Part shown: piece after piece, positions 1-7,196 of the stretch | How the letters are laid out: each line of letters opens with the position of its first letter | Numbering within the stretch: position 1 is the stretch's first letter | DNA from: an uncultured Collinsella sp. | GTDB taxonomy: Bacteria > Actinomycetota > Coriobacteriia > Coriobacteriales > Coriobacteriaceae | Direction: 5' to 3' | Length of the DNA: 21,064 nt | Assembly: GCA_900550835.1 (NCBI GenBank) | Contig: URTP01000016.1 | Location: 1 to 21,064 of the forward strand | The notes under the pieces: model-generated | Database searches by the model: none | What the model saw: the letters and a program-made list of their open reading frames with translations, nothing else | Told to the model about the DNA's origin: nothing | Program-made: the position numbers and the translations under genes

Positions 1-266
1 CGGCGCGATCGCCCGACAGCGACCGCGCAGGCTGTCCGCGGGATCTTGGGGCTCTAGCGGCCGAATCATCAAACGGGCTTCTTTCGTAGACGTTTCGGCT
101 GTGTTAACAAAGGTGCTCAAAACCCAACGTCTGCGGCTTCAACCCTACCGTCTGCCAACTCATGAAAAAGAAACGGTATTCACGTGTGTACCTGCATCGA
201 CAAGGTGCTACCCTTGTAACATTTGGCACCCACTGCTACCAAGCAAAACTACTGAAAGGGCCCCCT
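1..266. other. Upstream region and 5' leader of the HD-GYP gene
   Basis: No gene is called here. Frame +1 is open from base 1 to a TAG at 55-57 and could be the last 18 codons of an upstream gene, but 18 codons are too few to identify anything. From about 60 onward the sequence looks like a leader. An in-frame ATG lies at 162 but has no ribosome-binding site, so 162-266 is treated as untranslated. Short complementary segments (GGTGC at 204-208 with GCACC at 226-230) could form a weak hairpin. I checked for a c-di-GMP riboswitch because a c-di-GMP gene follows, but did not recognise the conserved core. Confidence 0.35.
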
Positions 267-2150
267 ATGCTCAATAATCACGAGGCCAATCTAACCGACG
301 AGGAGGCTGCCGCCGAGGTCGCCCGTGTCGCGAAGACCTACCCCGTGGTACGTTTGCTGTCTGTCGATCAGATTAAGGGCGATCCTAACTGCCTGCTCGC
401 CGGCGAGCGGTGTCCCTGTCTGCGCCAGTCAAGTCTTGAGGCCTTGGCGGCAGGTTCCGATGAGGTGTCGGAACGGCTGCTCAACGATGGCGTTGAGTAC
501 CGCGCTCGCCTGCGCCCTCTGAAGGTCGAGGGCGAGCCTCACGTCCTGCTGATGGTGCGTCCGATTGATGAACAGGAGACCGCAGAAGAGGACCTTGTCT
601 ACACCGACGTGCTGACGAGCGTGCGCAATCGCCGATATTACGAGGAAAAGCTTCGCAGCGCCCGCATGCAGGCCGGTGTGGCCATGATCGACCTTGATGA
701 TTTTAGGGTCTTCAACGATACCTGTGGCCGTCATGCCGGCGACCTTGCACTCGGTGCGGTGGCGACGGCCATACGAGGCAGTATTCGTTCGACTGATGAG
801 CTTGTCCGCTATGGTTGCGATAAGTTTGTGGCCGTCATGCCCAATATCCCCTCCGATGACTTCGCCCGTCGTCTGCGTCACGTATCCGATGCCGTTCATT
901 CCGCGATTATTCCGGGCCATGAGCGTGTTAGCTTGACAGCATGTGTTGGTGGCGTTCGCATTAATGGCGAGACGGTCGATGAGGGCGTTGGCCGCGCTGT
1001 CCAATTACTGAGCCGCGCTAAGGCAAAAGCCGGTACGGTCGTGACCGATACCGATTCCGTCGATACCTTCCAAAGCGAAAAGCCTTCGGTGCTTATCGTC
1101 GATGACTCCGAGATGAACCGAGCTATTCTCAGCGAGATGCTCAAGGACGAGTATTGCATCCTTGAGGCCGATAGCGGTCGTGCAGCGCTCGACATGGTCG
1201 ACCGCTATGGTGATGAGCTGTCGCTCGTGCTGCTGGACATTGTCATGCCGGGCATGAACGGCTTTGAGGTGTTGGGCGATCTGTCGCGCCGGTCGATTAT
1301 TGACAATCTGCCTGTCATCATGATCTCGAGCGAAGATTCCGACGATGTGGTGCTGCGCGCGTATGAGCTGGGTGCCTCGGACTATGTCAACCGCCCGTTT
1401 GACTCCCGTGTCGTGCGCCGCCGTGTAAGCAACACCATCCGCCTGTACGCCAAACAGCGCCGCCTGACGAGCCTGCTGTCCCAGCAGTACAACGAGCGCG
1501 TCAAGAACAGCCGCATGCTCATCGACATCATGGCCGGCGTCATGGAGCTCCGCAATGGCGAGAGCGGCAGGCATGTTACGAACATCGAGAAGCTGACCGA
1601 GCTGCTGCTTGGCTGCCTGGTCCACCGTAGCGACAACATCTCCCTCGACAACGAGGAGCGCTCCACGATTGCCCTGGCTTCGGCACTGCACGATATCGGC
1701 AAGATGTCGATTGACGATGCGATTCTCAACAAGCCCGGGCGCCTCACGTCCGAGGAGTTCGAGATTATGAAGACGCATACCACGATCGGCGCCGACATGC
1801 TGCATGAGCTGGGCCGCCATCACGCCGGCAATGCGCTTATGGAATATGCGTACCAGATTGCGCGTTGGCACCACGAGCGCTGGGACGGCAAGGGTTATCC
1901 CGACGGCCTTAAGGGCGACGATATCCCTATCGCCGCGCAGGTGGTGTCGGTGGCCGACGTGTACGATGCGCTGACGAGCGTCCGCGTGTACAAGGATGCT
2001 ATTCCGCACGAGGAGGCGATCCAGATGATCCTGGACGGTAAGTGCGGCACCTTTAACCCGCTGCTGCTCGACTGTCTGCTCGAGGTGCAAGACCGTATTG
2101 CCGAAACATTGGCGCGCCCTGCCGAGGTCGTTGCGCTTCCTACGATTTAG
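267..2150 (+). CDS. Receiver / HD-GYP c-di-GMP phosphodiesterase with degenerate GGDEF domain
   Basis: A 627-residue signalling protein predicted to be cytosolic, as no membrane segment is visible. Domains in order: an N-terminal segment of about 110 residues with no clear family; a GGDEF-like domain (about 112-260) that begins with the usual DxLTxxxNRR pattern but has GCDKF (183-187) in place of GGDEF; a CheY-like receiver (about 272-390) with acidic pair D279/D280 and phospho-acceptor D324; and a C-terminal HD-GYP domain (about 420-620) with HDIGK at 475-479 and HHERWDGKGYP ending at P545. HD-GYP proteins hydrolyse c-di-GMP. The GGDEF part is probably not a cyclase. In the receiver the usual KP motif reads NRPFD (R376), a Lys-to-Arg change. 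An earlier ATG at 162 lacks a ribosome-binding site; the ATG at 267 has GAAAGGG upstream and was chosen. Confidence 0.9.
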   Translation: MLNNHEANLTDEEAAAEVARVAKTYPVVRLLSVDQIKGDPNCLLAGERCPCLRQSSLEALAAGSDEVSERLLNDGVEYRARLRPLKVEGEPHVLLMVRPIDEQETAEEDLVYTDVLTSVRNRRYYEEKLRSARMQAGVAMIDLDDFRVFNDTCGRHAGDLALGAVATAIRGSIRSTDELVRYGCDKFVAVMPNIPSDDFARRLRHVSDAVHSAIIPGHERVSLTACVGGVRINGETVDEGVGRAVQLLSRAKAKAGTVVTDTDSVDTFQSEKPSVLIVDDSEMNRAILSEMLKDEYCILEADSGRAALDMVDRYGDELSLVLLDIVMPGMNGFEVLGDLSRRSIIDNLPVIMISSEDSDDVVLRAYELGASDYVNRPFDSRVVRRRVSNTIRLYAKQRRLTSLLSQQYNERVKNSRMLIDIMAGVMELRNGESGRHVTNIEKLTELLLGCLVHRSDNISLDNEERSTIALASALHDIGKMSIDDAILNKPGRLTSEEFEIMKTHTTIGADMLHELGRHHAGNALMEYAYQIARWHHERWDGKGYPDGLKGDDIPIAAQVVSVADVYDALTSVRVYKDAIPHEEAIQMILDGKCGTFNPLLLDCLLEVQDRIAETLARPAEVVALPTI

Positions 2151-2173
2151 TTTGACCAAAGGAGTTTGAATCC

Positions 2174-2530
2174 ATGATTTCCATGCGTGAAGCGTATGAG
2201 AAGATCGGCGCCAATTATGATGACGCTTGCACTCGGCTGATGGGCGAGGAGATGCTTGCCCGTTTTGCCCTCAAGTTTTTGGATGACGAGAGTATGGACA
2301 AGCTGGAGGCTGCCATGGCGGCAGGAGACGCCAAGGAAGCGTTTATGGCGGCGCACACGCTCAAGGGCGTGAGCCAGAACTTGGGATTCGATAATCTGTA
2401 CGAGCCGGCGGTCGTGGTGACCGAAGCGCTGCGCGGCGCCGATGCCGTTGACGGCGCTCGCGAGGGAATGCATGCGTTGCAGCAGCAATATGCGGCTACG
2501 ATGTCGGCCCTGCGCGAGGCGGCCGAGTAA
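2174..2530 (+). CDS. Hpt (histidine phosphotransfer) domain protein
   Basis: A 118-residue, mostly helical protein made of a single Hpt domain. The phosphorylatable histidine is H61 in the canonical AHTLKG motif. It lies 23 bp downstream of the receiver/HD-GYP gene with a GGAG ribosome-binding site 9 nt before the ATG, so the two are almost certainly co-transcribed. By family knowledge Hpt proteins shuttle phosphate between a hybrid kinase and a receiver, and the obvious partner is the receiver domain of its neighbour. No histidine kinase is encoded in this window, so the phosphodonor must be elsewhere. A second in-frame ATG at 2183 would remove only three residues. Confidence 0.9.
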   Translation: MISMREAYEKIGANYDDACTRLMGEEMLARFALKFLDDESMDKLEAAMAAGDAKEAFMAAHTLKGVSQNLGFDNLYEPAVVVTEALRGADAVDGAREGMHALQQQYAATMSALREAAE

Positions 2531-2552
2531 GAGGCTGTGAGCCTTGATGACT

Positions 2553-2649
2553 ATGAGCGTGGATAATCTCCCGTTTTAGGCCCGGTGGCGGCTTCAAAGT
2601 GGGAGATTATCCACGCTCGTTCGATACGTGTCCAAAAATCCACGCTCAT
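2553..2649. repeat. Palindromic repeat element with 12-bp terminal inverted repeats
   Basis: A perfect 18-bp inverted repeat, GAGCGTGGATAATCTCCC at 2555-2572 and its complement at 2601-2618, encloses 28 nt. The stem can be prolonged by two G-U and three A-U pairs. A third partial arm, ATCCACGCTCAT at 2638-2649, is the exact complement of 2553-2564. The whole 97-bp unit therefore starts and ends in the same 12-bp terminal inverted repeat, and the left arm has two alternative partners. There is no T-run, so it is not a standard terminator, and no clear target-site duplication was seen. It is probably a small dispersed REP/MITE-like element, which is inference. Confidence 0.7.
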
Positions 2650-2706
2650 CTCTTCTGATTAGTGAATGGCCTATGCGCACTGGCGGGGCTTTCCGCATGC
2701 AATCCA

Positions 2707-2740
2707 TATCGTTGTTCGATAAACTGTTCGAATAACGATA
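2707..2740. promoter_or_regulatory. Double-dyad operator upstream of the DUF2975 gene
   Basis: A perfect TATCG-N5-CGATA dyad at 2707-2721 is followed 19 bp later (start to start) by GTTCG-N5-CGATA at 2726-2740. The whole 34-bp block is an imperfect palindrome beginning TATCGTT and ending AACGATA. The same arrangement with identical 19-bp spacing occurs at 3752-3785 before the ABC exporter operon. The XRE protein encoded at 3330-3659 is the natural candidate to bind both. Confidence 0.65.
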
Positions 2741-2760
2741 GATTCGATGAGGGTGAGTGT

Positions 2761-3321
2761 ATGTCCAACAGCGTTCAGCGTATGGCCAAGGCGGGCGAGA
2801 CTGTAAGGAAGCTTGGTTTTTGCATGGCAGCCGTTTTTGCAGGGATGCTCGTTGCTTTTGCCGCGTTGGTTGTTTACGTGATCTGGTATGCGGTTGCAAA
2901 CGTTGCTTCTGTCGATTCTTTCGGTGTCGTGACGCTTCTCAATGGCGGGAGCATCGTTATCCCAAGCGGACTGTGCCTGGCACTCGTCGTGGGTATTTCG
3001 CTTGTCGTTTTGTGCGGGATCAGCCGTAACATCTCGCGAGGCGTCTCGCCCTTTACCAAGACGCATGTGTGGCTTATCCGTGTTCTCGCGCTTGCCTTTG
3101 CTGTTAACGCCGCGGTTTCGCTTGTTGGTGCCTATGGATCGGTCAATCTTACCATTGGTGGGCTGGAGCTTTGCGTCGTGCCTCATTCCTTCGTTATCGC
3201 GATTTGCCAGGGCGTTGCCTTTGACGCGGGGTCGCTTATCGGCGCGGCCGTCTGTTTGTTTGTCTCGGTGATCTGGAGCTATGCCTCGCTGCTCCAGGAG
3301 CAGTCTGACGAGCTTGTGTAG
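2761..3321 (+). CDS. DUF2975 family membrane protein (YoaS-like)
   Basis: A 186-residue integral membrane protein with about four hydrophobic segments: near residues 18-45, 62-84, 98-122 and 132-175. The motif around GVSPFT (about 99-104), with TKTHVWLIR after it, is typical of DUF2975 proteins, which are commonly encoded next to a very small XRE regulator, as here. The molecular function of the family is not known; it may sense membrane state or modulate the regulator, which is speculation. I chose the ATG at 2761, preceded by GAGGGTGAG; an upstream in-frame ATG at 2662 would run through the operator and lacks a convincing ribosome-binding site. The gene is 8 bp before the XRE gene and is probably controlled through the dyads at 2707-2740. 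Confidence 0.8.
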   Translation: MSNSVQRMAKAGETVRKLGFCMAAVFAGMLVAFAALVVYVIWYAVANVASVDSFGVVTLLNGGSIVIPSGLCLALVVGISLVVLCGISRNISRGVSPFTKTHVWLIRVLALAFAVNAAVSLVGAYGSVNLTIGGLELCVVPHSFVIAICQGVAFDAGSLIGAAVCLFVSVIWSYASLLQEQSDELV

Positions 3322-3329
3322 GAGGAAAC

Positions 3330-3659
3330 ATGAGCTATCTCATCATCGAGCTTGAGACGCAGCTGCTTAAGACCGGAAAGACCAGCGCTGATCTGATTCG
3401 GGCGACGGGGCATACTCCGGCTAATATTTCAAAGCTTAGAAATGGAAAGATAAAAGCTATTCGCCTTAAGACGCTCCTCGATATCTGTGATGAGCTTGAT
3501 TGTCAACCGGGAGATATTATTCAGCGCGTGAGCGAGAAAGAGCTTGAGGAGCTTATTGTCGAGCGCGCAAAAAATGTCGTGAGACAGATGCGGGATGGCG
3601 GAGGCAACGAGGCGTCGCTTCCGACATCAGTCTTTGCTGTCGATTTGAGTGACGAGTAG
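3330..3659 (+). CDS. XRE/Cro-type HTH transcriptional regulator (YozG-like)
   Basis: A 109-residue protein whose first 70 residues form a Cro/C1-type helix-turn-helix. Recognition-helix region NISKLRNGKIKAIRLKTL, followed by LLDICDELDCQPGDII, is the hallmark ending of the HTH_26/YozG group. The remaining 40 residues are a charged tail with a short helix (about 66-85). A very strong ribosome-binding site (GGAGGAAAC) precedes the ATG, and the gene follows the DUF2975 gene by 8 bp. The two families are a known pair. It probably binds the repeated TATCG-N5-CGATA sites before its own operon and before the downstream ABC operon, acting as a repressor; this is inferred from site position. Confidence 0.85.
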   Translation: MSYLIIELETQLLKTGKTSADLIRATGHTPANISKLRNGKIKAIRLKTLLDICDELDCQPGDIIQRVSEKELEELIVERAKNVVRQMRDGGGNEASLPTSVFAVDLSDE

Positions 3660-3696
3660 CTTAAGGCGAACAACTAAAACGAAATATCAGCGTGAA

Positions 3697-3729
3697 GGGA
3701 CCCGTGTCTAACACGGGTTCTTTCTTTTA
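3697..3729 (+). terminator. Rho-independent terminator after the XRE gene
   Basis: Stem ACCCGTGT (3700-3707) / ACACGGGT (3711-3718) with a 3-nt CTA loop, extendable by GGG/TTC pairing, followed by TTTCTTTT. It lies 38 bp after the XRE stop codon and separates this pair from the ABC operon. Confidence 0.85.
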
Positions 3730-3736
3730 GATTATC

Positions 3737-3785
3737 TTGACAAATACGAGTTATCGAAAAACAATAACAACTATGGAAAACGATA
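3737..3785 (+). promoter_or_regulatory. Promoter and double-dyad operator of the ABC exporter operon
   Basis: A perfect -35 hexamer TTGACA lies at 3737-3742. The -10 is poorly defined and falls within ACAATAAC near 3760-3768. The region from 3752 to 3785 repeats the architecture seen at 2707-2740: TATCG-N5-CAATA at 3752-3766, then a degenerate left half and CGATA at 3781-3785, 19 bp on. The two 34-bp blocks agree at 20 of 34 positions, with identical outer half-sites TATCG and CGATA. Because the dyad covers the -10 region, binding would repress. Confidence 0.65.
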
Positions 3786-3803
3786 AAGTAAAGAAGGAAC
3801 GAT

Positions 3804-4565
3804 ATGAGCGGTTTTGCTATCAAGCGGAACGGGAGGCCAATGAGCGCATCAACGATAAAGCTATCAAAGGTGTCAAAGCGCTATGGAAAACGGCGTGTGT
3901 TGCATGACGTTTCCTTCGAGGTGAATCAATCTGAGCTTTGCGCCCTTGTTGGTGCAAACGGGGCTGGCAAAAGCACGCTTATTAAAATAGTGCTGGGCCT
4001 CTGCGAGCCATCGTCGGGGAGCGTGGAACTCTTTGGAGGCAAGTCGAAAAAAGAGCTGAGCCTGATGCGGACGCGTGTCGGCTACGTGCCAGATTCCAGC
4101 GGAGCATACCAATCCCTCAGCGCGGCTGAAAATCTTCGGATTCGATGTGCGGAATGGGGGCTTGATGAGAATTGTGAGATTCCTCGCGTTTTGAGCCTAG
4201 TTGGACTGGATGCCGATGAGAAAAAGAGCGTGAGCAGTTTTTCTCTGGGAATGAAACGGCGACTGGATATAGCTACGGCTTTGTTGGGCGACACCGACGT
4301 ACTAATTTTCGATGAGCCGGCAAATGGATTGGATCCGTTGGGCATCGAGAGTATATGGGCCCTTGTCGGTCGATTGAATCGAGAGCAGGGTAAGACCATG
4401 CTCATCTCTAGCCATGATTTGGATGAGTTGGCATCGGTTGCAACAAGCTGCCTGTTTATTCATGACGGCGAACTGATAAAAAAGGAATCGGTGGACGTCA
4501 TAAGGGATGAGGCGTCGTCCCTAAAAGAGTATTACAGGCGCTTGATGAAGGTGGTCTCGCTATGA
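3804..4565 (+). CDS. ABC exporter ATP-binding protein (CcmA/drug-bacteriocin type)
   Basis: A 253-residue ABC ATPase. Walker A is GANGAGKST (50-58), the signature is SLGMKRR (147-153), Walker B is VLIFDEP (166-172) and the H-loop His is H204 in ISSHDLDE. The Q-loop position reads GYVPDS, without the Gln of importers, as is common in exporter ATPases of the ABC-2 class. It overlaps the next permease gene by 4 bp (ATGA). The set of one ATPase and two six-helix permeases resembles bacteriocin-immunity or drug-export systems; the substrate cannot be told. Two starts are possible: the ATG at 3804 with AAGGA 5 nt before it, and an ATG at 3840 with GGGAGG only 3 nt before it. I keep the first. Codons here look less G/C-biased than in flanking genes. 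Confidence 0.9.
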   Translation: MSGFAIKRNGRPMSASTIKLSKVSKRYGKRRVLHDVSFEVNQSELCALVGANGAGKSTLIKIVLGLCEPSSGSVELFGGKSKKELSLMRTRVGYVPDSSGAYQSLSAAENLRIRCAEWGLDENCEIPRVLSLVGLDADEKKSVSSFSLGMKRRLDIATALLGDTDVLIFDEPANGLDPLGIESIWALVGRLNREQGKTMLISSHDLDELASVATSCLFIHDGELIKKESVDVIRDEASSLKEYYRRLMKVVSL

Positions 4566-5386
4566 AGCGGGCGATCCATCCCATAAAGGCAGATATGATG
4601 CGTTTGCACAGGATATTTCCGGCGAAGTTTGGTCTTGCGCTTATGCTGGCGTTCGGCCTTCTCTTCGGCATCTTTCTAAAAAACGGAACAACGTTGCTCG
4701 CCTGTGGCAATAGCGTTTTTGGGGAGGATATTGGTTTCATCTGGAATGTAATCGATCCTTCTGCACCCGATGAGTCCCTTGTGCGCAGCGCTTTTGCCGG
4801 TACGTCTCTGTTCGTACCGCTCATCGTTTGCCTGGTGATTTTACAGGAGCGCGGCTATGAAGAGGGATACCGAATTTCTTCAGCAAGAGGTCTTACCCGC
4901 TTTTATGGGGCTCTAGCTCATGCGCTTTCGTCTGCTTTAATAATTGGCGCAGCATATAGTGCGCTTTGCTTTCTTCTGTTTGCAATAGCCATAATACGTG
5001 GAGGGCATAGCTACGCGCATGGCATGCTGGCTGCATTTTTGCCTGCAATGATAGTCAACACCGTATTGGTGATATCGGTTGCGCTGGAGACGGTGACCAT
5101 CTATCGGATTACAGGCAGCGCTGTATTGAGCGGGGCTGCAATAATAATCGGATTTGTCATGAGCTTGACGCTCTACGGAGCCTTCCTTCAGGCACCTATA
5201 CCATCCTTGCGATGGATCTTCTTCCTTCCTGGGCCGTACCTTGGAGTCGGATGCGCCCTTGGGTATAGCGATATGGGGCAACTGGCGCTTCTGGGCTATG
5301 GCGTGGCAGCCAGCTGTTTATCGGTATTGATTTACGCTCTCGTGAGCTTTCGTGCTGGGGGTGTGCTCAATGGCTCGTCAGATTAA
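4562..5386 (+). CDS. ABC-2 type transporter permease, first subunit
   Basis: A 274-residue membrane protein with about six hydrophobic segments (roughly 22-38, 80-96, 118-143, 154-178, 182-206 and 240-263), the usual layout of an ABC-2 exporter permease. The 4-bp overlap with the ATPase gene and the 17-bp overlap with the second permease point to translational coupling and a heteromeric transporter. Sequence similarity by eye is too weak to name a subfamily. It has no soluble domain of note; the segment 40-75 between the first two helices is probably extracytoplasmic. Confidence 0.8.
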   Translation: MKRAIHPIKADMMRLHRIFPAKFGLALMLAFGLLFGIFLKNGTTLLACGNSVFGEDIGFIWNVIDPSAPDESLVRSAFAGTSLFVPLIVCLVILQERGYEEGYRISSARGLTRFYGALAHALSSALIIGAAYSALCFLLFAIAIIRGGHSYAHGMLAAFLPAMIVNTVLVISVALETVTIYRITGSAVLSGAAIIIGFVMSLTLYGAFLQAPIPSLRWIFFLPGPYLGVGCALGYSDMGQLALLGYGVAASCLSVLIYALVSFRAGGVLNGSSD

Positions 5387-6188
5387 AAGATTCCTCCATT
5401 CAGAATTGAAGCACGTGAGTAAATGGACGTACGCCTTAATCCCGGTAATTTATGCGTGCATGGTGGTATTGCAGCTTAATTCTTTCCCGATGTGGTTCTG
5501 CAGCCTCCGTGAGAACAGTTTCTTGGGCTTCTTCCCAGACCCGACGCTTCGGCTATCGGCGGAGGATGTCCTTCTATTTGGTAATGCAGAGGTTTTTCGC
5601 GGTCTGCTGTTCAACGTAGCCCCGTTGGCTCATGCATTGTTCTTTCCGTTCATCGCGGCTTGTATTGTGCCGCGCTTTGTCAGTTCGGGCTTTGTCGAGG
5701 AACCGTGGGGGCTGTCGGAGGCTCGGGGAGGGAAGCGGGCGTGCGTTACCGTTGCGCGAGCGATGCTGTCTTCTTTCGCCCTATTGGGCGCGTTTATCCT
5801 GTCAAGTGTCGTTTTGTACTGTCTTAACTGCGCAATCGTTTTGGATGCTCAACAGTATTTCAACCTGAATATGTTTTGCGATCGACTTCTTCTGGCGAGT
5901 GCGGTCTGCCTTGCATACGTGGTCTCTTGCGTTATCGTTGTTTCCTATTTTGGATCCGGCTTCGGTCCTATTGGCATGCTGTTGCTTGTCAACGTCGTAA
6001 CGATCTACATACAGGTCGGAGCCAATTCCATGCTTCCGTTTCCGTCCTCGATGCTCATGTGGATTTGCGGCGTGACCCCGTTGGGGAATGGTCAATGCAT
6101 TTCGATTTTAATTGACTGCCTCATAAACATAGCAAGCGTTTTTACCATTTGCTTTACTGTCGACCAATTGCGGTCGAGATTTCTTTGA
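5370..6188 (+). CDS. ABC-2 type transporter permease, second subunit
   Basis: A 272-residue membrane protein with about six hydrophobic segments, starting with a basic amphipathic N-terminus (MARQIKRFLH) followed by helices near 18-36, 86-104, 126-153, 166-188, 195-215 and 240-262. It is the last gene of the ATPase-permease-permease operon. I chose the ATG at 5370 because GGGGGTG lies about 8 nt upstream; a GTG at 5352 is in the same frame. It is similar in size to the first permease but not obviously a close duplicate, which suggests a heterodimeric channel. Substrate unknown. Confidence 0.8.
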   Translation: MARQIKRFLHSELKHVSKWTYALIPVIYACMVVLQLNSFPMWFCSLRENSFLGFFPDPTLRLSAEDVLLFGNAEVFRGLLFNVAPLAHALFFPFIAACIVPRFVSSGFVEEPWGLSEARGGKRACVTVARAMLSSFALLGAFILSSVVLYCLNCAIVLDAQQYFNLNMFCDRLLLASAVCLAYVVSCVIVVSYFGSGFGPIGMLLLVNVVTIYIQVGANSMLPFPSSMLMWICGVTPLGNGQCISILIDCLINIASVFTICFTVDQLRSRFL

Positions 6189-6226
6189 TTGTTTGTGAGG
6201 GATGATCATACCGAGCATACCAAATA

Positions 6227-6266
6227 CAGCGGGGGCGGGCGCCGTGGCTGGTGCTCGCCCCCGCTG
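6227..6266. terminator. Strong hairpin between convergent genes, possible terminator
   Basis: Stem CAGCGGGGGCGGGC (6227-6240) pairs with GCTCGCCCCCGCTG (6253-6266) apart from one G-U, around a 12-nt loop. It is the only structure between the converging ABC operon (plus) and the amidotransferase gene (minus), so it may end both transcripts. Neither side has a good T-run (TATTTGG on the minus side), so termination is less certain. Confidence 0.5.
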
Positions 6267-6299
6267 GCATAGGAGGATTTAACCTGTGCAGTTTTCCAG

Positions 6300-7109
6300 C
6301 TAGCGCGCCTGCTTAACCTTGGCCGCTGCCTCGACAAACGACTTCCACAGGTTAAAGTCGGTCTCGAGCGTTTGCCAGGTGTACTCGGGGTGCCATTGCA
6401 CGCCCAGGCAGAACGGCTGGCCCTCGACCTCGATGCACTCGGGCACGCCGTCGGTTGCCTTGGCGACCAAGCGCGTGCTCTTGCCCAGGCGGTCGACGCA
6501 GCAGTGATGTGCCGAGTTGGTCTGGATGAGCCTGTGCCCGCCAACCGCGCGCTCCAGCAGCGAGCCCGGCACGACCTCGACAGGATGCACAGGGTCGTTG
6601 AGCACGTGGGTATGGCGCCACTGCGTGCGACCCTCGCGCGCACCTAGGCTCGGCACGTCCATGCACAGGGTGCCGCCGGTGGCGACGTTGAGCAGCTGCG
6701 TGCCGCGGCAGGTGGTAAAGAGTGGCTTTTTGGCGCAGAGCACCTCGTTAACCAGCTTAAACTCAAAACGGTCGCGAATCTCGCAGCACAGTGTGGGGTC
6801 GTAGGGGCGCTCGTCGCCCCAGCGCTTGGGGTTGACGTCCGGGCCGCCGGGAATGGCGATGCCGTCGGCGATGTCGACGTAATGACGGATAACCTCAATG
6901 TCCTCGGTGATGGACATCTGCAGCGGCAGGCCGCCGGCGGCAAGAATGGCATCGACAAAGACACTTGCGATTTCCTCGTTGGGGGAGAGCGTCTCGCTCA
7001 AAAACGGCTTTGCCTCTTCCCAACGCGGTGCGACGAGGATGAGTGGGCGGTCGGCGGGGTCGACGTTGACATGCGGGGTGTAGGACGATGAGGTGCGGGT
7101 TCCAATCAT
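6300..7109 (-). CDS. Class I glutamine-amidotransferase-like gamma-glutamyl hydrolase (PuuD/peptidase C26 type)
   Basis: A 269-residue soluble enzyme of the peptidase C26 / gamma-Glu-GABA hydrolase group. The nucleophile is C134 in TTCRGTQLLNVATGGTL, and the His-Glu pair is H240/E242 in GVQWHPE. The oxyanion-side motif IPGGPDVNP (86-94) is also typical. Members hydrolyse gamma-glutamyl amide bonds and release glutamate. The gene is the last of a minus-strand run behind a glutamate/glutamine-type ABC importer, 87 bp after the ATPase gene, suggesting it processes imported gamma-glutamyl compounds; that link is inference. The ribosome-binding site before the ATG at 7107-7109 is weak (GAAAG), so the exact start is uncertain. 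Confidence 0.85.
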   Translation of the reverse strand: MIGTRTSSSYTPHVNVDPADRPLILVAPRWEEAKPFLSETLSPNEEIASVFVDAILAAGGLPLQMSITEDIEVIRHYVDIADGIAIPGGPDVNPKRWGDERPYDPTLCCEIRDRFEFKLVNEVLCAKKPLFTTCRGTQLLNVATGGTLCMDVPSLGAREGRTQWRHTHVLNDPVHPVEVVPGSLLERAVGGHRLIQTNSAHHCCVDRLGKSTRLVAKATDGVPECIEVEGQPFCLGVQWHPEYTWQTLETDFNLWKSFVEAAAKVKQAR

Positions 7110-7151
7110 GGGCGTGGCTTTCGAATCCGGGTGGACATGGCGCAGGGGCGG

Positions 7152-7185
7152 CGCGGGGCAAACGCTGTTGATGAATTTGCCCGCG
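7152..7185. other. Intercistronic hairpin between ATPase and amidotransferase genes
   Basis: CGCGGGGCAAA (7152-7162) pairs with TTTGCCCGCG (7176-7185), with one bulged G and a 13-nt loop. No T-run follows in the minus direction. It may be an mRNA-processing or stability element in the importer operon rather than a terminator. Confidence 0.4.
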
Positions 7186-7196
7186 TGACAATTGGG

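Noticed and set aside
162..266. 35-codon N-terminal extension of the HD-GYP protein
   Set aside because: No ribosome-binding site before ATG 162 and unusual composition, whereas ATG 267 has a good site.
60..266. Possible c-di-GMP riboswitch before a c-di-GMP gene
   Set aside because: The conserved GEMM core and paired stems could not be found; only weak local hairpins are present.
1005..2159. 384-codon open frame on the minus strand opposite the HD-GYP domain
   Set aside because: It mirrors a verified HD-GYP/receiver coding region and has no domain of its own.
3840..3842. Alternative ATG start for the ABC ATPase
   Set aside because: GGGAGG is only 3 nt from this ATG, whereas ATG 3804 has an acceptably spaced AAGGA. 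Not excluded, but not preferred.
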